Shown piece after piece: positions 1 to 13,600 of a stretch of DNA of 64,000 bases (position 1 is its first letter; every line of letters starts with the position of its first letter). This DNA comes from Phoenix dactylifera. Its lineage: Eukaryota > Streptophyta > Magnoliopsida > Arecales > Arecaceae. Location: contig NC_052401.1 of the NCBI RefSeq assembly GCF_009389715.1, forward strand, positions 1,786,843 to 1,850,842, written 5' to 3'. Both the position numbers and the translations under genes were made by a program. A model generated the notes under the pieces. That model saw only the letters and a list, made by a program, of their open reading frames with translations, searched no databases and was not told the DNA's origin.

Positions 1-293
1 TCAAACTCAACTTCCAGTCCATGCAAATGATGATTCCACAGCAGCATCATAAGCTTTCCAATGGCTGTATCTAAGGTTGCATCAAGAAAAGCATCTCCAA
101 TTCATCCACCACGCACTGGTATATCCAGCAAACCCCTAATTTACGCTACTAATTTTCTTGTGCATGATAAAAAAAATAAAAAATAACAAGCTTCCGAAAT
201 TGAGTGTGATGTTGCGGTCCCCGACCAAGGACCGAAGTTGACCATTGCTATTAGCTCTTCCTCGTCATCCAAGATCTAACATCCACCACTACC
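1..293. other. Intergenic, no gene seen
   Basis: AT-rich non-coding sequence running up to the TRIM element at 294. No reading frame of useful length and no recognisable motif. Confidence 0.5.
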
Positions 294-576
294 TATAAGA
301 AAATATAAAATATATAAATAAACCTACCTCATCCTATCACCTTAAGCTTTTGGGATAAGTGGTGATTTTAACAGGTATCAAAGCAGAGGTTCTGAGTTCG
401 AATCCTGTCTCCGTACTCTTTAACTCCATTATTAAAAATTTCACATGTTGTGCTCACCCATTAAAATGGAAAGTCAGGCCCACATGTGAAGGGGAGTGTA
501 AGAAAATATAAAATATATAAATAAATCTACCTCAGCCTATCAGCTTAAGCTTTTGGGATAAGTGGTAATTTTAACA
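294..576 (+). mobile_element. TRIM (terminal-repeat retrotransposon in miniature), near intact
   Basis: Two direct repeats of about 80 bases (294-373 and 497-576) enclose only about 123 bases. Each repeat begins with TGTAAGAAAATATAAAATAT or a one-base variant and ends AATTTTAACA, and they differ at only a few positions. Directly after the left repeat is GGTATCAAAGCAGAGG, which resembles the usual plant primer-binding site TGGTATCAGAGC. Directly before the right repeat is a purine tract (GAAGGGGAG). Flanking bases CTACC and CTACT agree at four of five positions, as expected for an ageing target-site duplication. There is no coding capacity, so it must be non-autonomous. The B-box-like GAGTTCGAATCC inside it belongs to this internal region and is not a tRNA gene. 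Confidence 0.82.
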
Positions 577-2230
577 CTACTAGCACAGGATTAAAATTAG
601 GTTTGCAGGATCCAAAAATGAGATCAATGGAAGACTTACATAAAATGTTGCCATGAGAAGCAAGCTGCAACATGAGGGATCTAGAAATGGGTTTGCCAAA
701 AACCTAGAAAGGAGTCGAGAGAAAAGTTAAGGGGGTAATAGTAGTCTTTCTCTCGTCTTCTAGGATCAGGGTTCCATTGTCATCTACCTTCCAGCAGGCA
801 CAAACCACCGATTTCGAACATTAGCTCCGAGCAGCCCTATATCTCAGCCCATAAAGTGGCCTAACAAATAAGAGGGATTGATTTAGATTTGACAGAAAAC
901 CTTGATATATACATAATAACTAACAAGTAATTAAGCAATTAGAAGTTCTAAAAGGCTTTTCCTTTTTGTCTTCCAAAAAAAAAAAAAAGATTCAAGAAAA
1001 TTTTCTGTCATTATATTGTTGGAGAAACTGTTTCGTGATAAACGTTGTGAACCGTCTATTCAGATGGCCTATCACGAGGCCTGATACATGAAAAGAGATG
1101 AACCAGGTAATACCCTGGCTGTCAAAATAATCGACAAAATGGTCATACCACACTGCCCCAGGATGACAGTACCAACTGAGAGTACTTCTCTCTCTGAATT
1201 TAGCCATTGGTAGTGATGGTGGTCGTCTTCACTAGTCACTAGTCATTATGACAACCACAACAAATCAATAATTCAGCACAGAATATCCCCATCTGCAGCA
1301 TTGGGAGATTTTCAGTCAACAAACGAAAGTAAATAAAGATCCTTACTGGAACCAAGCAATGTGCCTTCAGTTAAATTAATAAAAGTCAAGTATATAAGTA
1401 TATAACAGAGAAAGAATATGTTGTATATGAACCTCTGTTTTATCAATTAATATTAATTACAAAAGAGTTGGTGTCCCGTACTCAAAAATTTTCTGAAGAG
1501 CGCATAAACTGAATTACAGAAGATAGTTGATAAACAGGACAGCAAGTTAACACCTTCTCATATTCAAATGCTGTAACAGAGCCACCACTAGCAAACTGAT
1601 AGCAGGCATTATGAAAACCTTACTTTGTACTAGAGCACACTTCAAACCCTGTCGTATTTTTACCTGCTCAACATCGAGGGGCTGATGCACAAGTTTCAGA
1701 GCTTGCCTGCCAGCACTCCAAGCATGGATGATCTAGTCATACCAAGTGGTCTACCATGATGAGCACTCTATACTCAGTGGATGGAACAAAAAAAAAAAAA
1801 AGGGGACCTCGCTGCAGAGTAGCTGATGATAATCTGTAATGTGACTGTTGACACTTGGATCGCCAATGGCAAGTTGCTGGCAAGATTTGCAGCTCCATGT
1901 TTCTGTCAAGCAGGAAACAGTTTTACATCTCCAAGCAATACTTACTACGAAAATATAATGTCTAACAGCATAACAATTGATGATTCCACAGCAGATGCAT
2001 ATAACAACTATTTCTTCAACAAATGAAAAAAAAGCGATCAGCAAGGATCATTTCTAAACAAGATTCTGATAAAAAAACATTAAAAGAGAGTACACATGCA
2101 AAGTTGCAAAGAAATGAAGCACGAGTTCATATGAGATTTTTATATGAAATTATCATTCTCTTGCTACAGTGAATGCATCTTCACTTCTCTTGTAGGGTTT
2201 TCTACTGCATGAGTAAAAGATGCTTGTTCA
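577..2230. other. Intergenic, no convincing gene
   Basis: Short open frames on both strands, none longer than about 100 codons and none with a recognisable domain or codon pattern. Poly-A/T tracts occur near 976-989 and 1788-1801. Nothing else seen. Confidence 0.5.
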
Positions 2231-2233
2231 ACT

Positions 2234-2479
2234 TCACCACAGGAACCTCTGTGCTGTTACCACAGCAGCTTGCTCAGAATGGTTCTCGGAGCGATAGGAA
2301 ATTCTCAGATTGATGATCAACTTCCTCTCTATCTTGAGTAGAAGCTTCCTCTCTATCTCAAGTAGAATGCACGTGTCCTTTAGTTCCTGACTTACTACCC
2401 TCAATTTCTTGGGTACCACCATTTGCTCGTTCCTGTTTCTTAGGCTTTGTGTGCTCCTCTCACCGTGCACCAAACTCAT
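2234..2479 (-). pseudogene. Possible C-terminal fragment of the NSRP1 pseudogene (tentative)
   Basis: An 81-codon frame ends with a stretch reading EQAAVVTAQRFL, loosely like the C-terminal end of plant NSRP1 proteins (EAVAAARERFLARK-type). It is on the same strand as the better-supported NSRP1 5' exons at 3687-4066 and lies downstream of them, where a last exon would be. The similarity is short and the central exons are not found between the two, so this is a weak suggestion only. A small internal duplication (CTTCCTCTCTATCT twice near 2320-2360) lies in the same stretch. Confidence 0.2.
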
Positions 2480-2865
2480 TTTTCATTTCTTTGCAACAAA
2501 CATGCCCTCACTGGACTACAAATCCTAACTCTCAAATTGAAAATCTCACCATTAAAAGGATGCCTTATTCCAAAATCCAGTTAATCCAATCTTATTTTCT
2601 CCTACAACAATCACCTAGCAGGCAACAGTCCAATTAGTCTTATATTTTTGTCAAAAGTGTTCTCCTAAATCTATACCAGTTTAAGAAAAAGGCATGATTT
2701 TATTAATACTAAAATTTTCACTCATACTATTCCTAACAATTTTATTTCAGCTCTCCAATTCAGATCTGGTTCCTTTCATGTTGAATCCTTTTTCCATAAA
2801 ATCCCAAAATATTGCATATTTTCTAGGAGATGTGCTTTTATTATGAGGACCCGTGCATGCATACA

Positions 2866-3226
2866 TTTAGTCCCACATCGGTTGTGCACCGGGTAGATCT
2901 TGAATACTTATACAAGGCCAATAAACGCAAAAAACACCTTTCAGCTGGCTTCTTTCGGTGAGGTCCCAAGTTATTACAGATAGTATCAGAGCAAACCAGG
3001 CCCATAGCCTATGTGGACTAACAGACGCTGCAGTATAGGTCTATTTGGGTTGACTATAAGCTGGTCATGGTATTTGTGATTGGATTTGAATAGATTTCGA
3101 CCCTTAGCCTAGTGCGAATGCTAGGGCTTAAACAGGGTAGTGGGTGAGTATTGGTGCGGGCGTATGTTTAGTCTTACATCGATTATACACTGGGTAGATC
3201 TTAGGTACCTATATAGGGACAATGAA
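2866..3226 (+). mobile_element. Decayed TRIM/LTR-type element
   Basis: Two diverged direct copies of a roughly 60-base segment lie 301 bases apart (about 2866-2925 and 3167-3226). Both carry TTTAGTCYYACATCGRTTRT followed by GGGTAGATCTT and a TATA-like stretch. After the first copy, at about 2981, is TAGTATCAGAGCA, a near match to the plant methionine-tRNA primer-binding motif. The TAGTCCCACATCGG motif is widespread in plant LTR-type elements. Ends and target duplication are not clear, so the limits are approximate. Confidence 0.5.
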
Positions 3227-3686
3227 CCCACATTTATTTTCATGTCAAAATGCCGTGCAATTTTAGTAATGCAACTATTACACATACCAACATTTTCAGT
3301 CCTGTTAACAATACCTTGTGTGTTGTTCATTTACTTGTACCATTATAAAACGCCCTATTTAACAAAAGGACTAACAACAACCTTTGTTTCCCATTCTTGT
3401 CAATAAGATATATGTTGCTTATTAATCAATATTGGATCATAATTAGAATTTGAGTTCTGCTGGAGGAAAAGTCTATATTAACCTCAATTTCTTGTTTCCC
3501 AGTATTTACAAATAAAATTCCCTGCACTACCAACAAGTTTCCACTCACGCTAAAATAAAACAGACAGTCAATCCCTTTCCTTCTCAAGGGAGGAAACTTT
3601 TGAGGGAGGAAAAACAAAATAATTTAAACTTTGCTCAAGATAAACATCATAAATCCAGCAAAAAACATAAAAGAAAAGAAGGGTAC

Positions 3687-4066
3687 CTTCTCTCAGTGGG
3701 GTCTTGAATCTTGGGGCGGGCGATCTTCTCTCTCACCTGGTCGTACACCCCATCGTAGTCGAACACCGAGGGGTCCTCGTACAGCCTTGTTGTGCTGTTC
3801 CTCTTATCTTTTTCCAAATTCCATTCGGAAATCCAACAAAACAAACAAAAAATCACAAATTTAGCCAATGTTTCTTCTCAATCGATGGAAACAATGGTAA
3901 GAATTAGGGTTTATAAGAGACGAACGCAAATCTTCTGGAGGGCCTTGTGCTTCGAAGCTTAGCGAGAGATCTCTAGCTCGAAATCGTCCTCGTCGTCTCC
4001 GACGAAGGCCCGCGGAGGACAGCGGGGGCTTCGCTGCTCTAGCGGAATTCGGAGCTAGAGCCTCAT
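3687..4066 (-). pseudogene. NSRP1: NSRP1-like (nuclear speckle splicing regulatory protein, DUF2040) pseudogene, 5' part
   Basis: Read on the minus strand from the ATG at 4066, the first exon (to about 3932) gives LRIP..., then an acidic DDEDD run, then LEISR and ASKHKALQK, the N-terminal order of plant NSRP1/CCDC55 proteins. A second exon (about 3794-3687) contains the hallmark EDPSVFDYDGVYD followed by EKIARPKIQD and ends at a GT donor. The family acts in nuclear speckles in alternative splicing. This copy is broken: TAG at 4055-4057, TAA at 3959-3961 where the family has Gln (a CAA to TAA change), a one-base loss just before YEDPS near 3786, and no GT where the first donor should be. The retained intron shows it was copied as DNA, not through mRNA. 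Central exons are not visible downstream. Remnant identity is strong; function is excluded. Confidence 0.8.
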
Positions 4067-5314
4067 CTCTCCCCTGCGAATCCTAGCTCCCTCCCTCGTA
4101 TCGATTTCTCGTTTCTTGGTCACTGTGCGGTGCCGTACTCGGGTCGGATGCTACATAATCCGAATGCGACATGGAAACCCGCATCCGGATCCGGGATGCG
4201 GTTAGTTAGGTTAAACCTATTGTGGGTTATTAGGTAATCATGTTTAGCACCAAAGCCGAGGGACATGCTTAGCTAATCTGGCTCTAGAGTTAAGATACCA
4301 TCCGATTTGTATGTCAACTAGGGAGGGCCAGTTCTCCGATCACGATCGCTCATGATTAGTGCAACGGTCATGATGGGATGGGCCTCATGCCATACATGAG
4401 GTAGCATGTTGGTAAGGACCATCCAATCACAAATATCATAACAATTGCAGAAAGTTTTGACCGGAGAACTACACCCCTCTACTCCTCATGCAAATTAGAG
4501 AGGATAAAGATGCTAGAAGATGACCTAATAGACCCAAATCCAGGGAGGGGTATACTAAAGACCTATCTTGATCAAGTGTAGGTATCATGAAACTTAGTTG
4601 AAGATTAAATCTAGTTTGGTTTATTATTTTATTTAATGTTTAATTCAAATCTAATGTCAAAGAAAAATATGAAGTTGAGAATTTGAAGTAGCTTGTTTAC
4701 ATTTCATAACTAAACTTTTTTTTTACTTTCTCAGCTCTAACTTAAATTGAAGCTAAGATGTCCTAAATATTAACTTGCTACGACATGTGGGAGATAAATG
4801 GAATATAAGAGCATCAAACACCAGTGGAAGGTCTACCTTGAAAAAAAAAATTGAAAAAAAAAAAAAGAAATGGTCAAGAAGAATAATGGGACTTCTTATA
4901 AATAAGGGTAAAAGTAGGATTATGATAATTCCTAACCATTTCCTAAAAGCAAATGCTATAATAAACTAAAGAAGAAAGTGTCCCTGATCTAGATTATACC
5001 AGAGATGTGCCTTCCCTAATGTACCATATAATGTTTTTAAATGTTATGCTCTTAAAGATGAAAGTGGAAGGTAATAATAGATTTTTGGTGACTCAATCTC
5101 CACGAGAATTGAGCATGTATGTTATTGTATTCATAATGACAGTACATCATTCTATATATCATCTAAAATTACAAAGAATAATACATTCTTTTAGCAAAAA
5201 AAAGAATAATACATTCAAATTATAAATGAGGCATAATGGAAAAATCTCTTCAAGGAAAGAATCACTTTGATATAAAAGGAAGAGTGAAGTTGCTATAACA
5301 GTCACAAAATAATA

Positions 5315-5440
5315 GAGGATTTATATGATTTCTTGCCAAGTTGAAGAAAATCTAGAGAATCATTTTGATCCCCTGTAATCATGGAGGATTTGTTTGATTT
5401 CTTGCTAAGTTGATGATGATCTAGAGAAATAGTTTGATCC
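5315..5440. repeat. Tandem duplication, 69-base period
   Basis: The segment starting GAGGATTTATATGATTTCTT at 5315 recurs at 5384 as GAGGATTTGTTTGATTTCTT. Both copies continue through AAGTTGA, ATCTAGAGAA and TTTGATCC with a few substitutions. Two copies only. Confidence 0.7.
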
Positions 5441-6082
5441 TCCATATCGGTATCATTATCAGTTATGCTTTAATTCATTAACAAGTAAATGCACCCTATA
5501 AAACCCACAAAATATCTATCTATTGACACGTAACATTGGTATCACATATCAATAAACAACATTATCATTCAAAACCAAAGTTTACAAAATAGTCCCAAAC
5601 CCTTCATTTTAGTGTGTATCTAATCGAACTGGTGCAAAATCAGGTTGATTTGCTAGTTTCGCTCGAGACAAGTCCAAACTAGTCCGAACTAAATGAAACC
5701 ACCCAATTCGACTCATTCAAGTTAGTTTGAGGCCCTTCATGAATGAAAGAGGGAGAATTCTTTTCTACCAAGCACATAAATAAAAATGTGAGAAGATAAA
5801 ACAAATCAAGGAAAATAGGTTTTTTTTCCCCTATGGTTGTGACTAAAATCCACACAAATATGGGGTATAATCTCCTCCCTCCTCTTCATTTTTTCTTGTT
5901 TTTCTTTTTGTACCTAAAATAAACTAAAAATAAAAAAATAAAAAATTGTATCAAAATTTTATATTTTGACATGATTTTATAATATGTTATAAATCTAAGG
6001 GTAATCTATGCATTGAAGAAGAAATCATGATTTTTCATTGATTCCATAATTTTTTAGATTAAAAATATATTTTTAATTTAAA

Positions 6083-6124
<42 letters not shown>
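6083..6124. repeat. (AAT)n microsatellite
   Basis: About 13 uninterrupted AAT/ATA units in an AT-rich stretch. Confidence 0.9.
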
Positions 6125-7651
6125 TAGATAGAATTAATAGTACATTTTAGAGTATTCATGTTACTTGCTTTCCTTTTTGATAATTATTTTAATTTATGCA
6201 TGGTTATGGTTATGTGAACCTAAGTCCAAATTCAAATGAATTTAAAAAACAAGTACTAATTAAGGCATACCTATAGACTAAAAAAAATATATGTAGTATC
6301 CCTAGTATAATTTTATATTTAGCAAAATTACAACTAAACTTTTATAGTTAAATACTATTTTTAAATAAAAATTAATTTAAAATATATAAAATAGTAAAAA
6401 CAGAAATTATTGTGATGCATAGATAATTTAGAAATTCTTTTGAAATAATTCAGCCACCTTTTGTGTTGCTATATAAAATATCACTTTTTATATGTTTAGT
6501 AACTTAAAAATATTAATTAAACTAATTATTTTTATATATTAGGACATGTTTTTAAGGACAAAATGCATAGTATTTTAATTATTTTATAATAACCACATAT
6601 ATTAAGTAAAATTAACTCATAAAATCATTAACATGTTTAGAAATATATTTTTTATTTTTTTAAAAATATAGATCCACTTCGTGTAATTTATGAGATGGTT
6701 TACCACATGTGGAACCTTAAGATCATATTTCGAAAATTTCTAACTCTTAAAATAACTATAACAATATAAAAATTGGAAAAAAAAAGAACTGGTACTGTAT
6801 TAGTAAGCTTTCGTATGGGTTATCATACATAGTAACAAGATCATGAATCTTATTCAAAGCACCAGCTAGTTGTAGAAGATAAAGTTAATCGACGGCAAGA
6901 GCAGACAGATAATGGTAAGTAAATCATCAGAACAGCAATTTTGAGATGAGTGGATGATAAATGCAATACCCAGGAAAACATCTGATAAGTCTGAATTTGC
7001 AGACGAAAATCACTTTTTGTAATGCCCAAAATTAATACCATAATGCCTCTTTTTGCAGGTACCCGAAAAAATCTATGGCATCAATCACAATGTCCTCGAG
7101 GTTTCTTATAGGTACTAGTTTGATTCCCATAAGAGAAGATTACTCAGTTTATCCTCCTTTCTTTTGACTAGTACAGGTAATATCGTTTCGAAGAGAATAT
7201 GATCCGCTAAAGCTTTGAATACAAGAATCAAATGGTCACGACAAGAAAAATGCAGAAGTTAGATGTTGCTACATATGAATTTCTTGGTAAACCTGCAACA
7301 ATCTTAGAATGTTAGTTTGGAACGCAATAGTGGAGCATGCTTTTAGATGGTACCAACTCATACACAAGAGAATTGCAACTTGAATGAGATCAAAATAAAA
7401 GTCTATAATTGATCGTTGCTGGAGTAAGCCCTTATTACAAAATGGCACCACAAATGTAACTATTTCTGGACCTTTCTAAACCGTTTCTTCTTTGCAGTAA
7501 GTATGTCTGAACTTGCATGTTTAACAATGATGCAAGGCTAAAAAATTGAAAAAATGCAAAGATTGCTAACTAGCAGATCCTAGATTGTCGAAATATGCAT
7601 ATACAAAAGGACAGGAGTGTAACAAAACAAAATGAAGGCTGTAGGAAGAAT

Positions 7652-10600
7652 TTAGCTTCTCATTCTGATAAGATTCTCAAATGAGAGGGTGCAAGTTACG
7701 GCATCATATTGGGCATCCCTTGCCTCATTAGCACTTTGCAACCAACTATTTAGCTGACTATCTGGTGTAGATATGATTCTCGTACCAAAGGGATTGTGGT
7801 CTATAACCATATTAACAGGTGGAAAGGAGAGAGGTTCGGTAGTAAGACTTTGTGACAGGGTCTCCGGATCTGTCATTGATGTGTCAAAGGCAGGCAAACT
7901 GTTGAAAACAGATACATTGGGAACTTTGGGATGCTGAATCTCTGACAAATCAGTATTCATTCTCCAAGGATCTGGAATGCCATTGATGTGTCCCTCTGTG
8001 TTATAATTCCACCAATCTTGGTCAGCTGCAACAAAACCGCCAGTCTCGCTATGCTCACTAAAAGTGCATGGGAGTTCATCATTTTTCTTTGTGTTCTTCC
8101 CATGACTGTTGCTATTGTCAGTCTGTATATCTGCAGAAAGCAAAAACCAGAAGCAACACTCATAGTTTCATTCAATTGAAAAAAAAGGAAAAGGAAAAAG
8201 AATAGATAACAAAAACACTAATGCAAAATACCACCTTCTTGATCCACTGCTCTAATGTTGCATATAGACTTCTGAAGCAAATTTGTTCGTGCGAAAACAA
8301 CCATGCTCAAATCCCGGATCTCATCTTTGAAGGATGGTTCCAGAGGTTTGAAGGAGAAGGATTTCATCCACATGTCCAGGAGATCAGGAATGGCAGGAAT
8401 GATCAGCTTCTTTATGCATAATGAAGATAACATCTGCTACAACAAGTCAAAACGATTAAATTTTCAGGAACTGAGATCAACATAAATAAAACCCAATCAT
8501 TTCAATATAATATAGAAGGGGAAGTCACAAAGGCAGCATATCAATGAGACTACCATAAAGGATGATTGGGGTAAAAATAAATATGGAGCTAATGCACCAT
8601 GTCATAACAAAAATAGGGAAGAAAGAGATGTCAGAAGAATCTGAAACTGGTCCAGCATTTCTTAATGCCCTTCAGGTATCATTGCTAACAGTACTCAACA
8701 ACAAATGTTTCAATTAGTATATTACATAGAAGGGGCATCTGTCAGTTCTTATGGCATGAGTGTCCAGCAAAAGTAATGCAAAAGAAATATGAAAATGAAA
8801 TCCATTTTGTAGCCTTTCCTTCTACACCTTATGATGTAAACTCTCTTGCCAACTCTAGACCAACCGTAGACAGGAGTCGGCCTTTCCTTGTACATTCTCA
8901 ATCTTCTCTTCTAAATAAATTTTGGGGGGCTGTCATCTAGCTTCCCTTTCATCAGAAAAAAAGAGAGAAAGAAATCCATTTTATAGCAAAACAACTTCGC
9001 ATTCTGACATTCCACAATATCAAATCCATGCAACATAAGGTCTATGAATTATTAGAAAGAAAACAGTGGTAGAATCTTCATGCAAAATATCAGTACAACA
9101 GAAACAGAAGATCTTGCAGTACTCATCGTCAAATCTAAGCTCGCAGTGTTCACATTTTCATGCATACAGGGAAAAATCTGTATTTGATCAACAAAAACTA
9201 TTGGCTTCCAGATGTAGAACCAATGAGTTTTATTCAAGAACGTGGCTCTATGTGATAAAGAAAAAGTATAGAAGAATGTTTGTGGTTTACAATAGCGGAA
9301 ACAGTGAAGTAGGAAAGTGCTTATGATGTTGCATGATTGCTAAACAAGCGGAACCTGAAGGAAAATTTTGTCTGACAATGCCAATACATGTTCCATTGTA
9401 ACAATAAGTCTCATAGAAAAAAGAGGCAGCATGTGCATGTAACATGGGGTAACAAAAATAGAGGATGAGGTGATGAATGAATAAAGTTAAAAAGAGGTTT
9501 AGCAATAGTTTGACTTTCTATTTTGATAAGAAATCTCCTTGAAAAGAGAGATTTTAGGTATAATGCTGCTTATTATGTAAATTCCAACAAAGGTACAATA
9601 TACTTGGTACTTGAATTTTCAGGATAAGAGATGATGTTAAGTGATAAAAAATTTAGTCTACTAGCCAATTGGAAAGGGATTGGCAGTTTTCTTACATACA
9701 TCTTCAGTTGCCTTGAGAAGGCGATGGCACATTCCTTGCTTTTGGTATATCGGTCGAGTACCAACAAAAGGCATTTCCGCCAAATTTGTCCCATGGAATC
9801 TGTAAAGAGCCACATAACAAGGTATAACTTATACAGTACTATGAAGTAAAGACAAAAGTATGCAAGATATATTACAATAAGTCGAATTAATGACGTGGAT
9901 TGTCCAAAAAAGCTTTTACAAAATTGGTGAAAATTCTATTGAACAAAATTTAAAAATTATCCAGAAAATCAAATACATACTAAATGTTAGGCAGGAAATA
10001 GGAAGAAATTTCCATACGTGCATCATAATGTGAGACTCTTTTCAAAAAAGGCTTTACTCGACAAAAAATAAAGAACATGTTCAATCAATACATGCATGTT
10101 AGCTTTGGCTATATTCAAACCATTCCTATTAAAAATGCTGCCTTCAAGTACGATATACGGATCACCTCTACCATAGGATAAGGATATGTGAATATAATAA
10201 CAAAATTATTTCCTCAAAAGTAATCTGTTGCTAATTGCATAGATGAATATCACAAAGAACCAGCTCTTATACCTGGCAAACAAGTTCCCCAAATTCTTGG
10301 TTTTATTTTTGTCTTTTTTCTTCAGTGCTCTTCAAATATTCTAATTAGATTCTCAGTTTTGTTTTGATCTAAAGGGTGATCTAAAAGGGAAAAATGATAG
10401 GTTAATGGAATAATTGACACATAATGTAGTAATGTTCAGCTTACTTATAACAAAATCAAACTTGTACACAGATCTTATTTTTGTAATGGCTAGTTAGATC
10501 AGACTGTTTTCCATATCTCATGGAAACATCACTCATGCATTTGATAGCCAGTCATAAGTTATAGAACTAGTATGGATCATTCTTTAATCCACATAGCTAA

Positions 10601-13600
10601 CCCCATACAGACGAGTCAGGGCTTGCCTGTTCAGGTTAAGGAGTCAAAACACATATAGCATCAAGTTATTGAAGAATCTGTTATCAATTTAACAATTGAC
10701 AAAATGACAAAAAGGCACACAGTGTTCATGTAGATCTTTAGTAGGTAAACATTCATCTACTTATATTTATGTTTGGATTTAAATCAAGAGTCAGCCAGAA
10801 CCATGATTTTGCTTGATAATTTTGTCGGCATTTTGAATGAAAAATAATTCGTCATGACAGAGTTACAAGAAACCCTCCAACGGACTCCTAAATTATCTCT
10901 TTATCACCTTATTTATGCCATGGATGTGGCACATGTTTATTCTATAGGATTTTTAGGTTTTGGATCGAAAGTTGAACCTATTTGGCTTCAGAAAATATTT
11001 ACAATATTCATCCAAGTAATCTAACTTAAATGTTCTTGCCACGTTGCCTTTATTTTCTTCAAAAGTTGAGGTCATGCCTGCAACATGCAGTGATCTCCAA
11101 GATAATGTGGTTCCAACAATTCTAAAGCGCTTGACTTATTCAATACTGATGTCTCAAGACACTGAATCAAAGAAATCCATCTGTAATGCACCTAAAGCGA
11201 AGTGAGGTATTATAAGATGGCTTAATTTTTTTTAATTTTTTGAACCAAATCCAACCTACTGGTAAGATATATCCTTGCAATGTCAATGTTACATCTGCTT
11301 GCCTGCTAAAGGCTAAGAGCAGTTCTCTTTGCACACCTTCAGATGTTAATACACTTTTCTTGTAGGGAATGGTTCCACTTATTTGCCCATATCAAAAGAA
11401 AAAAAGATAAATATTAGTTTTTTCATTGACTAAGGAGTACGGCTGAAAGTACAAGCTAAGTAGAGAGCCAAAACGAAAAATAATGAATATATATATATAT
11501 ATATATAGTGGCGATAAAAGAGGAAAACCAGGTATGAATACAAACCTCAGTGAAGCTACTGAGATAATTTCCTCATCCTTCTCCAGAATTAGGGTATGAA
11601 ATCCTTCATAATTCAAACGATTAAAATTTGATCTGGGAAACAAATTAAACAATTATTATCATCTATACACCTAATATATCGAAGAAGTAAGTTCCTCAAG
11701 ACTGAAATCAGAAAATGGATTACAGAAAATGGTGCATGTATGATCCCCAATAATCTAGATGATTACAGGATAGTTTGCATCATCAAAACTGAACTGAAAT
11801 ATTGAAATCACATCTTCAATCATGGTATTAAAAAAATAGGTACCTTAAGCTTGAGATCAGTTGTTTATTTGGAATTATACGAGCATAATAAGAAAAAAAG
11901 AGTAAAAATTTTACATTGATAGGATTTGACAGATAATAATAAAACTAAAAGAGGAAGCATAACAACCTCATGAAGAACAAGAAATAATAATCCTGCTGCC
12001 ATCATAATAGAGAGTTTTATGGATATGGATAAAATTCAGAAGATTTGTCCAGCTGTAATGAAGAAAAGAAAAGTTCCTCTGAAATTTAAATGCTAAAGCT
12101 TTTCAAAGAACTCAAAGAAAAAATCATGAACATTACATAATACAGTATAGCTAGATCCAAGATAGACATGAACAGCAGCTCTCTTAAAAGATAGCAAGAT
12201 GACGCAGCTAAATATTTTATCAGAGAATTCAGATGAAAGGACAAAGATGAAACTTACCCACGGTTGTAAACTGCTTGACAAATCACGTCCACACCTGTCC
12301 TTTGATCCATTAGAGGAACAAAACACTCGTTCAGTACAGAGAGAGCCATGGAAAGTTTTACATTGCATTCCATAATAAAAGGTAATTTCTCATGAGAGAT
12401 GACTCCCTCCTCTTCATCAAGACATTTCAATAGAGTCCATGAAAACCCCCCTTCCATAGAATTTGAGACACCAAGCATATCTGATAATTGAGTGGCCAGC
12501 TGCAATAATAAAACAAGCATGATAATGATTAAGGACTAGAAAGCACGATTCTAGGAAACAACCATATGAATGAAGTACCACCGGCTGGACTTGTGCAAGT
12601 CATCAAAATTATATAATAATGAAGAAGAAAAAAGATATTGGCCAAAAACTAGAAAGGAAATCTGGATATTATTACCTTTTGTATTTGTTCAATTCCCATC
12701 TAAATATATGGTTTCCAAACCAACATGTAGACCTAGAACTGTCTTTCCTTGTCCTTGCCACAAGATACAAATTATAGCTGCAGGCTTTTGTGCACATTTG
12801 TTTTTCTCTCATCCTTTATAAACTCAATACAGAACTCTTTTGCACCTAGCCACACTGACTACTCAATTAAGAGCATATCAAATTACTCAACCCTCACAAC
12901 CTAATCCTAGATGTTTTCAGAAGAATTTCAGGCATCTACACAAGCATGTGCAATTTGTTTTTAACACGACAGGCAGCTTATTATAAAAAGATGAAATTCA
13001 AGCAGGAAAGATGCTAATAGTCTCACATCAGTAGCAAAAAGAAAACAGATGTGTTTCTGTTCATACATAAATTTATGCTCAGGTTATTTTCTCCTCCACT
13101 TCTGGCTTATTTAACAAGATACAAATAGAACAGCAAATCAGTCAAGGAAACATTAACTCTTTCTTGTCATTTTTTATATTAAAAAAAAACAAACATATTG
13201 GCACTTTTGACCATGGTTCACTTGATGAGGCTACATGGTTATGCCATGGTTGTTTTAAAATGTAAATGCATCAATATAATGCTAGAGGAAACTAAAAGGT
13301 TATCCAAGACCAAATGAAACCTTCTTGCATTTTTTCCCGCAGAATGAAATTGGCACTGAACCAATCTCATTAATGTCATTCCCCCAGGCACATTGTTGGT
13401 GATCTGCAAAAGAATTTTCAAGTACTTCAGTCATCACTTAACTAGAAGAACACTGAGGATAGGCCAAAGGTAAGTAAAAAATAACACTAAAAAGAAGCAC
13501 GTAGCACTGACTTAATACTTACATTTGCGTCTACATTGCTTGCACAGAAGCAAAGCTGAGGTGTCAGGACCTCTTTTTGATCCATGCTCAGCTACCATGC

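Larger units (their letters stand above)
4067..7651. other. AT-rich intergenic region with minor repeats
   Basis: No gene seen. It holds a tandem duplication with a 69-base period (about 5315-5440), an (AAT)n microsatellite at about 6083-6124, and long AT-rich tracts between 5800 and 6800. The last 600 bases before 7652 lie downstream of the PHD/GNAT gene and may hold its 3' untranslated region. Open frames here are short and featureless. Confidence 0.5.

Noticed and set aside
374-410. B-box-like GAGTTCGAATCC as a tRNA gene
   Set aside because: No A-box or cloverleaf; it sits in the internal part of the TRIM element.
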